Below, piece after piece: positions 54,724 through 63,802 of a stretch of DNA of 64,000 nt. This DNA comes from Arcobacteraceae bacterium. Its GTDB lineage: Bacteria > Campylobacterota > Campylobacteria > Campylobacterales > Arcobacteraceae. The stretch is from the NCBI GenBank assembly GCA_023138835.1, contig JAGLOP010000001.1:124001-188000 (forward strand). Reading direction: 5' to 3'. Below the pieces are notes generated by a model. It was given only the letters and a program-made list of their open reading frames with translations, made no database searches and had not been told where the DNA came from. Made by a program: the position numbers and the translations under genes. Within the stretch, counting starts at the first letter, position 1; each line of letters begins with the position of its first letter.

Positions 54724-55782
54724 ATGACACATTCGAAGAATTTGATTTATAAAACCTTACAATTAAATATCATTTTATTTTTATGTATAAGTATAAATAT
54801 ATTTGCTTCTAGCGATATTGAATTAATAAATAGAGCTAAAAAAGCAGATATGATGCCTATACCTCAGAGTAAATTAGAACTTTTAGAAATTATTGACGAT
54901 AAAGAAAATCCAATAACTAATGCAAAAGTTGAACTAGGTAAAAAACTATTTTTTGAACCAAGATTATCAAAAAGTGGATTAATTTCGTGTAACAGTTGTC
55001 ATCATTTAGGAATGGGTGGAGTTGATGGAATAAGTGTGGCTACGGGAGATAAATGGTCGGCAAATCCTTTGCATCTTAACTCTCCTACAGTATATAATGC
55101 AGTTTTTAATTTTGAACAATTTTGGGATGGGAGAAGTCCACATCTTGCTGACCAAGCACAAGGTCCTATTCAAGCTCCTTTTGAAATGGCTGCATCACAA
55201 GAACTTGTATTACAAAGAATAACTTCTATACCACAATATGTTAATGAATTTAAAAAAGCATATACAGCTGATATAAAAATAACTTTTAAACTTATTGCAG
55301 ATACTATTGCTATTTTTGAAAAAACTTTAATCACACCATCAAGATTTGATAAGTTTTTACATGGGGACACTAATGCACTAAATAAAGATGAGAAAGAGGG
55401 ATTATCAGTTTTTTTAGATTTAGGATGTGCAAGGTGTCATAAAGATATTGCTTTAGGTGGTTCTATGCAACCTTTTGATACAGGCAAAAGATATAAATAT
55501 AGAAATTTAGGTGCCTTTGCTGGAAATAATAATCATCTTGTAAAAACACCAACATTAAGAAATATTGAACAAACTGCTCCATATTTTCATAATGGTGCAA
55601 TTTGGGATCTAAAAGAAGCAGTTAAAGAGATGGGTAAAATTCAACTTGTATTAGGAATAAGTAATGAAGATGCTAAAAAAGTAGTGACATTTTTAAAATC
55701 ACTTACAGGAGAGAAGCCTAATATTATATATCCACAATTGCCTGTAAGTAGTAAAACAACACCTAGACCTTTAGCAGATTAA
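54724..55782 (+). CDS. Di-haem cytochrome c peroxidase 2
   Basis: Tandem paralogue of the preceding gene, 352 residues. The signal region is longer (membrane segment about 13-28). Both haem sites are kept: C89-x-x-C-H93 (CNSCH) and C235-x-x-C-H239 (CARCH). The segment between, APFEMAAS, and the end ETAPYFHNGAIWDL-like QTAPYFHNGAIW match the first copy. Expressed by read-through past the hairpin or from a promoter inside it. The two probably differ in electron donor or conditions. Confidence 0.94.
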   Translation: MTHSKNLIYKTLQLNIILFLCISINIFASSDIELINRAKKADMMPIPQSKLELLEIIDDKENPITNAKVELGKKLFFEPRLSKSGLISCNSCHHLGMGGVDGISVATGDKWSANPLHLNSPTVYNAVFNFEQFWDGRSPHLADQAQGPIQAPFEMAASQELVLQRITSIPQYVNEFKKAYTADIKITFKLIADTIAIFEKTLITPSRFDKFLHGDTNALNKDEKEGLSVFLDLGCARCHKDIALGGSMQPFDTGKRYKYRNLGAFAGNNNHLVKTPTLRNIEQTAPYFHNGAIWDLKEAVKEMGKIQLVLGISNEDAKKVVTFLKSLTGEKPNIIYPQLPVSSKTTPRPLAD

Positions 55783-55799
55783 CTCAACTTAATATAATA

Positions 55800-55831
55800 T
55801 TAACATTATATTAATACTTCTATTTTATACT
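55800..55831 (+). promoter_or_regulatory. Direct-repeat promoter A (two-component system)
   Basis: TTAACAT (55800-55806), 4 nt, TTAATAC (55811-55817), 8 nt, TATACT (55826-55831). It drives the response regulator gene and would make the system autoregulated. The leader to the start codon is longer (72-93 nt) than at the other four sites (30-31 nt). Confidence 0.72.
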
Positions 55832-55924
55832 TTCATATAAAAGTGATTTGGAAGTAAGTCCTTTTGCGATACAATTTTATTAAAGATTATATGGTATTTT
55901 TAAATGATGACTAAAAGGAATTGC

Positions 55925-56584
55925 GTGCCACATAAAAAAATTTTATTAGTTGAAGATGATTTAATATTAGGTGAAAGTTTACAAGAATTACTTGAAGATG
56001 AGAATTTTAAAGTAACTTGGGTAAAGGACGGCAATCAAGCTATAGATGAGACCTATGAAAATAAATTTGACCTCTTTTTATTTGATGTTGATATCCCTTT
56101 TATAAATGGTTTTGACTTGCTTGACCAATTACGGCAAAGTGGTGATGAAACTCCTTGTATATTTCTTACTGCTAAAGTAGATATAGATTCTTTATCCACC
56201 GGTTTTGATATGGGGGCAGATGATTACATCAAAAAGCCGTTTGATACTGATGAATTAATTATTCGTATAAATACACAGATTAGAAAATCGTTTAATTCAC
56301 ATAAAGAAACTATCACTTATGGTGATATTATTTATAATATATCTTCTCAAACTATTACAAAAAATGAAAAGACAATCCAGCTCTCCCCTGCCGAATTAAA
56401 ACTTTTTGAACTATTTATAAAAAATATAAATAAACCTATAACAAAAGAAGATATTTTATACCATATTCATAACGGAGAAGAGGGAAGCGAAGCAGCTCTT
56501 AGAGTTCAAATATCAAAACTTAAAAAACTAGGCTTAGAGATTGTAAACCAAAGAGCAATAGGATATAAACTTGAAAAATTATGA
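55925..56584 (+). CDS. OmpR-family response regulator
   Basis: Two-component regulator with an N-terminal receiver (VEDD acidic pair, phospho-Asp in FLFDVDIPF, Lys in YIKKPF) and a C-terminal winged helix (LSPAELKLFELF, EAALRVQISKLKKLG). GTG 55925 with AAGGAA just upstream is my preferred start (219 residues); ATG 55904 in frame would add seven residues but has no ribosome site. The kinase gene overlaps its end by 14 nt. A direct-repeat site of the size this family binds lies in its own promoter and in four others here. Confidence 0.92.
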   Translation: MPHKKILLVEDDLILGESLQELLEDENFKVTWVKDGNQAIDETYENKFDLFLFDVDIPFINGFDLLDQLRQSGDETPCIFLTAKVDIDSLSTGFDMGADDYIKKPFDTDELIIRINTQIRKSFNSHKETITYGDIIYNISSQTITKNEKTIQLSPAELKLFELFIKNINKPITKEDILYHIHNGEEGSEAALRVQISKLKKLGLEIVNQRAIGYKLEKL

Positions 56585-57608
56585 GAAAAAATCATTTATT
56601 CAAATATTTTTAGGTTATTTTATATCTGTAACTATTTTTATTTTATTGCTTGGATTTTTATATTTTAATCAACAAAAAACATTTTTAATGCAAAAAACAG
56701 CTATGAATATGCATCAATATTTAACAATAGTAAAACAATCAAATTTTTCTTATATACAAGATGGATTTAGTTATGAAGCTGTAAAAAATGCCAAAGTAAA
56801 AAAACAGTTACCGCAAAAAGAAGGAAATGTTTATTTTAAAGCATTTTCAAATCACTTTATAGTCAAGATAGATGCCTCGATTGTAGATAAGGAACTTCAA
56901 GAGATACAAAATTTTACTATACTGTTACAAGTACTTTTAATTTTGTTTTTTGCCATTATCAGTTTTGCACTTGCCAGAAAATCATTAAAACCTATGGTAG
57001 ATACTATTTCTCATCTTGATAGATTTGTCAGCGATTTAGTTCATGATTTAAATACACCTGTAACTTCTATTTTATTAAATACCAAAATGTTAAAAAAGAA
57101 TGCTTCAGATAAAGAATTAAAAAAAATAGACAGAATAGAAAACAGTGCCAAAAACATATCATCTTTATATGCTAATTTGGAAGTTTTATTAAATGAAAAT
57201 ACATTAATAAAAGAAAAATTTGATTTATCTGTTTTGATAACAAATATTATTGAAATATATCAATCTTTATATCCAAATATTAAGTTTGAGTTTCTCGGAG
57301 AACCTATAATAGTTATCTCAAATCAAAATGCTATGAAAAGAATTATTGATAACATTATTTCAAATGCCTGTAAATACAGTATTGATGACAATCCAACTAT
57401 TTTTATTGGTTTTAAAAATAATACCTTAACTATAAAAGACAATGGCAAAGGTATAAAATATCCAGAGAAAATTTTTGAAAGAAGTTATAAAGAAACTGAA
57501 AGTGGACACGGGATAGGTATGCATATAGTACATAGATTATGTGAACAGCTATCACATAAAATCAATATAAAATCTGAAAGTGGTACTATAATCACTATTC
57601 TATTTTAG
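56571..57608 (+). CDS. Sensor histidine kinase of the two-component system
   Basis: 345 residues: helix 1 (about 8-30), a small periplasmic region of about 85 residues, helix 2 (about 113-137), no clear HAMP, then the H box VHDLNTPVTSIL and a short ATPase domain with N (NIISNACKYS), G1 (DNGKGIK) and G2 (GHGIGMHIV) boxes. TTG start at 56571 inside the regulator gene with AGGA upstream, so translation is coupled. The short sensor suggests it reads an envelope state rather than a small ligand. Confidence 0.9.
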   Translation: MKNYEKKSFIQIFLGYFISVTIFILLLGFLYFNQQKTFLMQKTAMNMHQYLTIVKQSNFSYIQDGFSYEAVKNAKVKKQLPQKEGNVYFKAFSNHFIVKIDASIVDKELQEIQNFTILLQVLLILFFAIISFALARKSLKPMVDTISHLDRFVSDLVHDLNTPVTSILLNTKMLKKNASDKELKKIDRIENSAKNISSLYANLEVLLNENTLIKEKFDLSVLITNIIEIYQSLYPNIKFEFLGEPIIVISNQNAMKRIIDNIISNACKYSIDDNPTIFIGFKNNTLTIKDNGKGIKYPEKIFERSYKETESGHGIGMHIVHRLCEQLSHKINIKSESGTIITILF

Positions 57609-57647
57609 AATATACCAAGAATTAGAAAAAAGGCAAGAGGTTCCTTA

Positions 57648-59105
57648 TTAGGACAATGGAAGTCTAATTGTAAATTCTGCTCCAATATAACTTTCATCAT
57701 TGTATTTATACTTTACATTATTAGCTTCAATAGTTCCACCCATACTGTCTACAATTAAGTTATATGTCATATGAAGACCTAGTCCGGTACCTTGAGATTT
57801 ATGTTTGGTTGTAAAATATGGTTCAAATATTTTTGGCATTACATCTTCAGGTATTCCACCGGCATTATCTTTTATTTTTATAATTGCATTGTTGTCTTGT
57901 AATAATGTATCTATAAATACCAATCTAGTCTCATCAATATTTAATAATGCATCTTTTGCATTATTAAATATATTTATCATACATTGATGAAGTTCATTTG
58001 GATATCCATTTATATTTATATTTTCTTTTATATTAAGAATTAATTCTATATTATTATTTTTTATTGAAGGGTTTACTAGATTTATAAAACTATCTATAGT
58101 ATCTTTTAAATTAAAGTTTATAAGTTTTTTATCACCTTTTATAAAGTTTTTAAAATCATCTATCGTTTTTGAAAGATATTGTGCATTCTCATTAATGATT
58201 TCACAAGTTTCAAGTAAATCTTTGTCATCAAGAACATCAAGTTCTTTTTTTAATTTAATGGCAGTAGAACCTGTAGATATAACTGATAATGGCTGTCTCC
58301 ACTGATGCGCAATATTTCCTATCATTTCCCCCATAGATGCCATTTTTTGAGCTTCAAATAGTTGTTTTTCTTTATAAATATTTTTTTCAACTTCTTCTTT
58401 TACTCTTATTTCAAGGTTTTCATTTAAATCTCGTATTTTTTTATGGTTTTGTTCAATTATTTTTGCAAGATATCCAAACTCATCTTTTTTATTATGATTA
58501 AATTCTAATTCTTCTTTTTCATCTAAATTTTTTAGTTTATTGATTATTTTATTAATTGGTTTTGTAATTATTACAGAGACTATATATGAAAAAACAATTG
58601 TAACCAGAAGAAAAATAAAAAACATTTTTAATATTTCACTTTCTTTAGATTTAATCATCTGTTCAAATATTTCATTATTGTTTTCAATTACAAGATACCC
58701 TACAACCTTTTTGGACAAAATAACAGGCAAAAAGTACAAAAGCGGGTTTTCGTTTTGTAAATTTAGAAGCTTTTCAAAATCTTTGTATTTTGTAAACATG
58801 ATTTTATCATTATCTCTTTGAGCGAATATATATCCATTCTTATTTAAAATATAGATATTTTTAAAATAAGGGTTGTCAAAAGAGTCTATAGTATATTTTA
58901 CATTTGTATAATTTAAGTTATATAAATCACTTTGTACATTTTTATTTAAAAGTTTTGCACTGCTTTGATTTAAATTTTGCAAATATGTATTTAGCTGTTT
59001 CTTTGACATATTAATATCATAAAGCATATGCATTGTAATCATTATAGTAAAGAAAACTACAATAACTACAAATATTTTAAACTTTATTGAATGAAAAAAA
59101 TTCAT
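57648..59105 (-). CDS. Membrane histidine kinase paired with a PhnD-like protein (HQWRQPL type)
   Basis: 485-residue kinase: helix 1 (about 8-28), periplasmic sensor to about 155, helix 2 (about 160-182), HAMP-like linker, coiled coil, then the core NIAHQWRQPLSV and GTGLGLHM. The core closely matches the paralogues at 35109 and 39811. It directly follows the PhnD-like gene (stop and start adjoin), suggesting the binding protein presents a ligand to this kinase. ATG start. No regulator gene in the operon. Confidence 0.92.
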   Translation of the reverse strand: MNFFHSIKFKIFVVIVVFFTIMITMHMLYDINMSKKQLNTYLQNLNQSSAKLLNKNVQSDLYNLNYTNVKYTIDSFDNPYFKNIYILNKNGYIFAQRDNDKIMFTKYKDFEKLLNLQNENPLLYFLPVILSKKVVGYLVIENNNEIFEQMIKSKESEILKMFFIFLLVTIVFSYIVSVIITKPINKIINKLKNLDEKEELEFNHNKKDEFGYLAKIIEQNHKKIRDLNENLEIRVKEEVEKNIYKEKQLFEAQKMASMGEMIGNIAHQWRQPLSVISTGSTAIKLKKELDVLDDKDLLETCEIINENAQYLSKTIDDFKNFIKGDKKLINFNLKDTIDSFINLVNPSIKNNNIELILNIKENININGYPNELHQCMINIFNNAKDALLNIDETRLVFIDTLLQDNNAIIKIKDNAGGIPEDVMPKIFEPYFTTKHKSQGTGLGLHMTYNLIVDSMGGTIEANNVKYKYNDESYIGAEFTIRLPLS

Positions 59106-59936
59106 TTAGAGACCTTGTATAATCTTCATATCATCATTGGTTAAGGGTGAAAATTTTTTTGTTTTAGAAAACTTTTTCAAAGTCTCTTTTCCAACTCTGC
59201 TTTTATCCATATCATACAAAATATCTAAAATCTCTTTTTTCAATTTAGGATTAATTCTTTTTGAGAATGAAACCAGATGTCTAGGTATTAGTTTTGATGT
59301 ATATATAATTTTAAACATATTTTTATCAAATGATTCAAAAGTTTTATCATCTGTTGCTCCTGCATCTACTTTAGAGTAAAGTACCCAAGCAGCAGTATTC
59401 TTTTCACTTCTTGCATAATCATAGTTTACGCTTTCCTTTTCACCTTTTTTTGATACTTTTAAACCTTTTTTCTCAATTGCTTTTTTAGGGATAAAAAAAC
59501 TTGAAGTTGAAAATTCATCTTCAAATGCTATAGTTTTTCCTTTTAAATCTTCAATTGAATTTATGTTGCTATTTTTTTTAACAAAGATTACACTTCTATA
59601 TCCCTCTATCCCTTTTTTCCATCTTTTACATTCAATAGTTATATCACTCTTTTTTTGTACTAAAAGTGTAGGATAAACACTGTCAATAAAAATATCTAAC
59701 TTATTATCACTTATAAGTTTAATTACAGTATCTAGATTTTTTGCTATCTCTACATCAACTTTTATATTTTTTTGCTTTAGTTTTTCCTGCAGATAATCTG
59801 CTACTGCTTGAAATTTGTATATTTTTTCTTTAGGTTCTAAATCTATTGTTCCAATTGTAATTTTATCTTGAGCATAAATTGATAAACTTAAAAACGTAGT
59901 AAAGATAATCAATTTTATAATTCTTTTTGTTAACAT
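59106..59936 (-). CDS. PhnD-like periplasmic binding protein (sensor partner)
   Basis: Type 2 periplasmic binding protein of the phosphonate/phosphite family, 276 residues. ATG 59936 with GGGAGAAG upstream is the real start; the frame runs open to 59996 but without a ribosome site. Signal peptide about 1-22 (ending IYA). DIFIDSVYPTLLVQKK and GKTIAFEDEFSTSSFFIPKKA mark the ligand cleft. There are no ABC transporter genes beside it, only a kinase, so it probably senses rather than imports. Ligand not readable from sequence. Confidence 0.87.
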   Translation of the reverse strand: MLTKRIIKLIIFTTFLSLSIYAQDKITIGTIDLEPKEKIYKFQAVADYLQEKLKQKNIKVDVEIAKNLDTVIKLISDNKLDIFIDSVYPTLLVQKKSDITIECKRWKKGIEGYRSVIFVKKNSNINSIEDLKGKTIAFEDEFSTSSFFIPKKAIEKKGLKVSKKGEKESVNYDYARSEKNTAAWVLYSKVDAGATDDKTFESFDKNMFKIIYTSKLIPRHLVSFSKRINPKLKKEILDILYDMDKSRVGKETLKKFSKTKKFSPLTNDDMKIIQGL

Positions 59937-60002
59937 AACTTCTCCCTGCTCTAGACTTACTATTGTAACATATTTTATATAAATGGCACAAAGCACTTAA
60001 TG

Positions 60003-60034
60003 TTAACATTCTATTAATACTTTTAAAGTAATAT
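60003..60034 (+). promoter_or_regulatory. Direct-repeat promoter B (MMPL exporter operon)
   Basis: TTAACAT (60003-60009), 4 nt, TTAATAC (60014-60020), 8 nt, TAATAT (60029-60034), 31 nt before the ATG at 60066. Confidence 0.72.
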
Positions 60035-60065
60035 TCTATTTATATTTACAAAAAGGTAACTCTAA

Positions 60066-62510
60066 ATGGCTTGGAAAAAAAAAGTTGAACACAAATTTGA
60101 ACATATTTCAGATTTTATATTTGATAATAGAATTAAGGTAATTGTAGCGGTTCTAGCTATCGTAATTGCGATGGCTTCGCAGATGAAATACTTAACAGTT
60201 GATACTTCAACGGAAGGGTTTTTACATAAAGAAGATCCTTTGAGAATTGAGTATGATAAATTCAGAAATCAGTTTGGACGGGATGAAAAAGTTTTAATCG
60301 CAATACAAAGCGAAAATATATTTACAATTAAATTTTTAACTAAATTAAATAAACTTCACAAAGAACTTGAAAATAATCTACCATATATAGAAGATGTAAA
60401 CTCACTTATAAATGCCAGAAACACCAGAGGTACTGTTGATAGTTTAATAGTTGATGATCTGTTTGAAGAGTTACCCTCTGATCAAAAAGCATTGGCTTTT
60501 AAAAAGAAATTGGCACAAAACAATCCACTGTTTAAAAACTTGATTATAGATGAAGCTGGAACTATTACAACGATTGTCATTGATACTCAAACATATACTT
60601 CTTTAGATAAGGATGGTAAACCGCTTCCGAAAGTTGAATCTGAAGATGATGAGTTTGATGATGAGGAGGTAGAATCTAATTTGGCTGATGACAAAGATAA
60701 AGAGTTTTTAACTGACTGGGAAAATGTACAAATTGTTAAAAAGACAAATGAGATAGTTGCCAAATATCAAGCAGATGATTTTAATATCTTGGTATCTGGA
60801 ACTGCTGTTATAAATGCTGAATTAAAAGCATCTATGACAAAAGATATGCAAAAATTTATTAAGATCGTTTTACTTGTAATCGCATTTTTTCTGGCACTTC
60901 TTTTTAGAAGAATAAGCGGTGTTGTTTTACCACTTATTACAGTTGCATTTACTATTGTATCTGCATTATCACTTATGGCAATGTTTGGTGCTCCGATTAC
61001 TGTCGTAACTCAAATTTTACCATCATTTTTACTTGCAGTTACTATTGGAGCCAGTATCCATCTACTTTCAATTTTCTTTAAACAATTCAATTTATCAAAA
61101 GATAAAAAAGCCTCTTTAAGATATGCGATGGGGCATAGTGGATTGGCTATTGTAATGACTTCACTTACTACTGCTGCGGGACTTTGGTCTTTTTCATTCT
61201 CTGAACTGGCTCCCGTGGCTGATTTGGGTAAATTTGCCAGTGCTGGAGTTTTAATCGGACTTTTATATACACTTGTACTTTTACCTGCGGTACTTTCTCT
61301 TATAAAATTAAAACCAAAAAATATACTTATAGAAAATGATGAAGAGGTACATACATTTATGGATAGGTTGCTGATTAAAATAGCCAACATCAGTGTTGCT
61401 TATCCAAAAAGAATTATAGCTATCACTACTGTTATTATTTTAGTTTCATTAGCAGTTGCTTCACAATTGAGATTTTCGCATAAGCCAATTATTTGGTTTG
61501 ATAAAGACCATCAAGTAAGAAAAGCTACAAGTATAGTAGATGATAAACTTAAAGGTTCAGTTACTTTAGAAATAATAGTAGATACAAAGCGCGAAAATGG
61601 ACTTTATGAGCCTGAAATTTTAAATTCTATTGATAATTTTTCAAAAGAAATTATGACTATAAAAAGTGATAAATATTTTATAGGGAAAACACTTAGTTTG
61701 GTTGATATCATTAAAGAGACAAATAAAGCTTTAAATGAAAATAACAAAGAAGCATATATTATTCCTCAAAACAAAAATCTAATAGCACAAGAGTTACTTT
61801 TATTTGAAAACTCTGGAAGTGATGATTTAGAAGATTTTGTTGACAGTGCATTTAGTAAAGCTAGAATTACAGTAAAATTACCATATATTGATGCTATGGA
61901 TTATGTGAATTTATTAAAAGAGATAAACACGCAGATAGATAAGCACTTTAAAGGAAAAGCAGAAGTAACTGTCACAGGAATTTCTAACTTACTTGCTCGT
62001 ATTATGGAAGCTGCCATTACCAGTAGTGCAGTAAGTTATGCAATAGCTTTAACGCTTATTACAATTATGATGTTAATACTAATTGGAAATATTAAAATAG
62101 GTTTGGTCTCAATGATACCAAATATCTCTCCAATACTTATGATGACAACAGTAATGGTAATATTTGATATGCCGCTTGATATGTTTACTATGCTAATAGG
62201 TGCTATTGCTATTGGTTTGGCCGTTGATGATACAGTACACTTTATGCACAACTTTAGAAGGTATGAGCTTTTATATAATGATATTGATAAAGCTGTAAGA
62301 CTTACACTTCTTACAACCGGTCGAGCGATGGTAGTTACTACTATAGTATTATCATTTGGATTCTTTGTATTTATGTTTGCCAGTATGTCAAATATATTTA
62401 ACTTTGGATTATTAACGGGTATTGCCATTATTATTGCTGTTTTAGCTGATTTCTTTTTAGTACCTGCTCTTATGAAAGTTATGATACATAATAGGAAAGA
62501 TATAAAATAA
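60066..62510 (+). CDS. MMPL/RND superfamily exporter
   Basis: Proton-driven inner-membrane exporter of 814 residues with two related halves: helix 1 (about 24-40), a periplasmic domain, helices 2-6 (about 265-420); then helix 7 (about 452-470), a second periplasmic domain, helices 8-12 (about 660-805). GLAVDDTVHFMHNF with D721/D722 is the proton-relay site typical of MMPL proteins, which move lipids and lipid-like compounds. An acidic stretch (ESEDDEFDDEEVES, about 192-205) is unusual. SD AAAAAGG. First gene of module 2. Confidence 0.93.
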   Translation: MAWKKKVEHKFEHISDFIFDNRIKVIVAVLAIVIAMASQMKYLTVDTSTEGFLHKEDPLRIEYDKFRNQFGRDEKVLIAIQSENIFTIKFLTKLNKLHKELENNLPYIEDVNSLINARNTRGTVDSLIVDDLFEELPSDQKALAFKKKLAQNNPLFKNLIIDEAGTITTIVIDTQTYTSLDKDGKPLPKVESEDDEFDDEEVESNLADDKDKEFLTDWENVQIVKKTNEIVAKYQADDFNILVSGTAVINAELKASMTKDMQKFIKIVLLVIAFFLALLFRRISGVVLPLITVAFTIVSALSLMAMFGAPITVVTQILPSFLLAVTIGASIHLLSIFFKQFNLSKDKKASLRYAMGHSGLAIVMTSLTTAAGLWSFSFSELAPVADLGKFASAGVLIGLLYTLVLLPAVLSLIKLKPKNILIENDEEVHTFMDRLLIKIANISVAYPKRIIAITTVIILVSLAVASQLRFSHKPIIWFDKDHQVRKATSIVDDKLKGSVTLEIIVDTKRENGLYEPEILNSIDNFSKEIMTIKSDKYFIGKTLSLVDIIKETNKALNENNKEAYIIPQNKNLIAQELLLFENSGSDDLEDFVDSAFSKARITVKLPYIDAMDYVNLLKEINTQIDKHFKGKAEVTVTGISNLLARIMEAAITSSAVSYAIALTLITIMMLILIGNIKIGLVSMIPNISPILMMTTVMVIFDMPLDMFTMLIGAIAIGLAVDDTVHFMHNFRRYELLYNDIDKAVRLTLLTTGRAMVVTTIVLSFGFFVFMFASMSNIFNFGLLTGIAIIIAVLADFFLVPALMKVMIHNRKDIK

Positions 62511-62516
62511 TATTAT

Positions 62517-62939
62517 ATGGATTATTTATATCTGTTTTTTAGTGCTTTAATCTCAGCAACTTTATTCCCTCTTGGGAGTGAAGCCCTGCTCCTTTATGAC
62601 TTAAGCTTAGAATTTAATATTTATTTATTGTTTCTTTTTGCTACCATTGGAAATACTTTAGGTTCTGTTATAAACTATTGGATTGGATTAAAAGGGGAAA
62701 TTTATCTCGTAGAAAAAAAAGTTTTAAACGAACAAAAGATTATAAAAGCACAAAAATATTTTAATAAATACGGTGGTTACAGCTTACTTTTCTCTTGGCT
62801 TCCCATCATAGGTGATCCTATCACTTTTATAGCAGGAATTGTCAAATATAATTTAAAGAAATTTTTACTTTTGGTTTTAATTGCCAAAGGTGGAAGATAT
62901 TTATTTTTAATTACAAGCTATTATCTTTATACTAATTGA
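62517..62939 (+). CDS. YqaA/DedA-like membrane protein
   Basis: 140-residue membrane protein of the SNARE-associated/DedA (VTT) superfamily, YqaA type: LFPLGSEALL near 16-25, the long amphipathic region EKYFNKYGG-like KYFNKYGGYSLLFSWLPIIGDPITFIAG (about 82-109) holds the conserved reentrant motif. DedA-related proteins help flip or move lipids such as undecaprenyl phosphate and phospholipids. It starts 6 nt after the exporter stop without an evident ribosome site, so translation is probably coupled. Confidence 0.82.
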   Translation: MDYLYLFFSALISATLFPLGSEALLLYDLSLEFNIYLLFLFATIGNTLGSVINYWIGLKGEIYLVEKKVLNEQKIIKAQKYFNKYGGYSLLFSWLPIIGDPITFIAGIVKYNLKKFLLLVLIAKGGRYLFLITSYYLYTN

Positions 62940-62941
62940 TA

Positions 62942-62973
62942 TTAACATTACATTAATACTATTTATATAGTAT
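62942..62973 (+). promoter_or_regulatory. Direct-repeat promoter C (second LolA-like operon)
   Basis: TTAACAT (62942-62948), 4 nt, TTAATAC (62953-62959), 8 nt, TAGTAT (62968-62973), 31 nt before the ATG at 63005. Confidence 0.7.
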
Positions 62974-63004
62974 TTCACAATATAAATAAAAAGAGGAAAA
63001 TAAA

Positions 63005-63799
63005 ATGATAAAGAAAATACTATTAACACTAAGCCTGGGAGCTACTTTACTTTTAGCTGATACTGGACGAGAAATTATGCAAAAAGTACTTGATAGAGAT
63101 GATGGAGATAATGTTATTACAAATATGCAGATGCAGCTTATTGATAAAAATGGTCATAAAAGAATAAGAGATATGAAAACATTTTCAAAAGATAAAGGGG
63201 AAGATGAGTTAAAATTAATCTTCTTTCTAAGTCCAAGTGATGTTAAAAATACTGCTTTTTTAACTTATGATTATGCTGATGATGACAAAGATGATGATCA
63301 GTGGTTATATCTGCCGGCTTTAAATAAAACTAAAAGAATTCCTGCATCAGATAAAGACAGTAGTTTTATGGGAAGTGACTTTTCTTATTCTGATATGACT
63401 GAACCGGTTTTAAATGACTATACTTTTAAAATATTAAAAGAAAGTGTAGTGAAAAGAAAAAGTGGTAATGAAAAAGTTTGGCAAATTGAAGTTACTCCTA
63501 AAAATCAAGAGGTTATAGATGAAACTGGATATTTAAAAAGTATAGCTTATGTAAGACAAGATAATTATATGGTAACTCGTGCTAAATATTATCTTAAAAA
63601 AGCTGGTCGTGTTAAATATATGGATGTAAAAAAAGTTGAAAAGATTGACGGTATTGATGTAGCAACACAAACAACTATGACTACTAAAAAAGGGAAAAGA
63701 ACTATTCATAAAACTATTTTAATTCAAAGTGATGTCAAAATGAATCAAGACCTAAAAGAAGAGCTGTTTACCGTTAGAACTATTGAAAAAGGTTTATAA
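63005..63799 (+). CDS. LolA-like outer-membrane lipoprotein-sorting family protein (module 2)
   Basis: 264-residue periplasmic protein, signal peptide about 1-18 (ending LLLA). It is a clear member of the LolA-like lipoprotein-sorting family: RDMKTFSKDKGEDELKLIFF, QWLYLPALNKTKRIP and SSFMGSDFSYSDM (about 121-133) are standard in it. It is paralogous to the protein at 51284 but keeps these motifs better. A barrel gene follows after 3 nt. Proteins of this type are often encoded with MMPL exporters, which fits the gene two places upstream. Confidence 0.9.
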   Translation: MIKKILLTLSLGATLLLADTGREIMQKVLDRDDGDNVITNMQMQLIDKNGHKRIRDMKTFSKDKGEDELKLIFFLSPSDVKNTAFLTYDYADDDKDDDQWLYLPALNKTKRIPASDKDSSFMGSDFSYSDMTEPVLNDYTFKILKESVVKRKSGNEKVWQIEVTPKNQEVIDETGYLKSIAYVRQDNYMVTRAKYYLKKAGRVKYMDVKKVEKIDGIDVATQTTMTTKKGKRTIHKTILIQSDVKMNQDLKEELFTVRTIEKGL

Positions 63800-63802
63800 A
63801 AA

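Noticed and set aside
59937-59996. Upstream extension of the PhnD-like protein
   Set aside because: It would place 20 odd residues ahead of a normal signal peptide; the strong GGGAGAAG site supports ATG 59936.
61010-61390. Minus-strand ORF of 126 residues within the MMPL gene
   Set aside because: Antisense to membrane helices of the exporter; long antisense frames are common opposite hydrophobic coding sequence.
62036-62428. Minus-strand ORF of 130 residues within the MMPL gene
   Set aside because: Same reason as the other antisense frame: it mirrors helices 8-12 and has no start signals.
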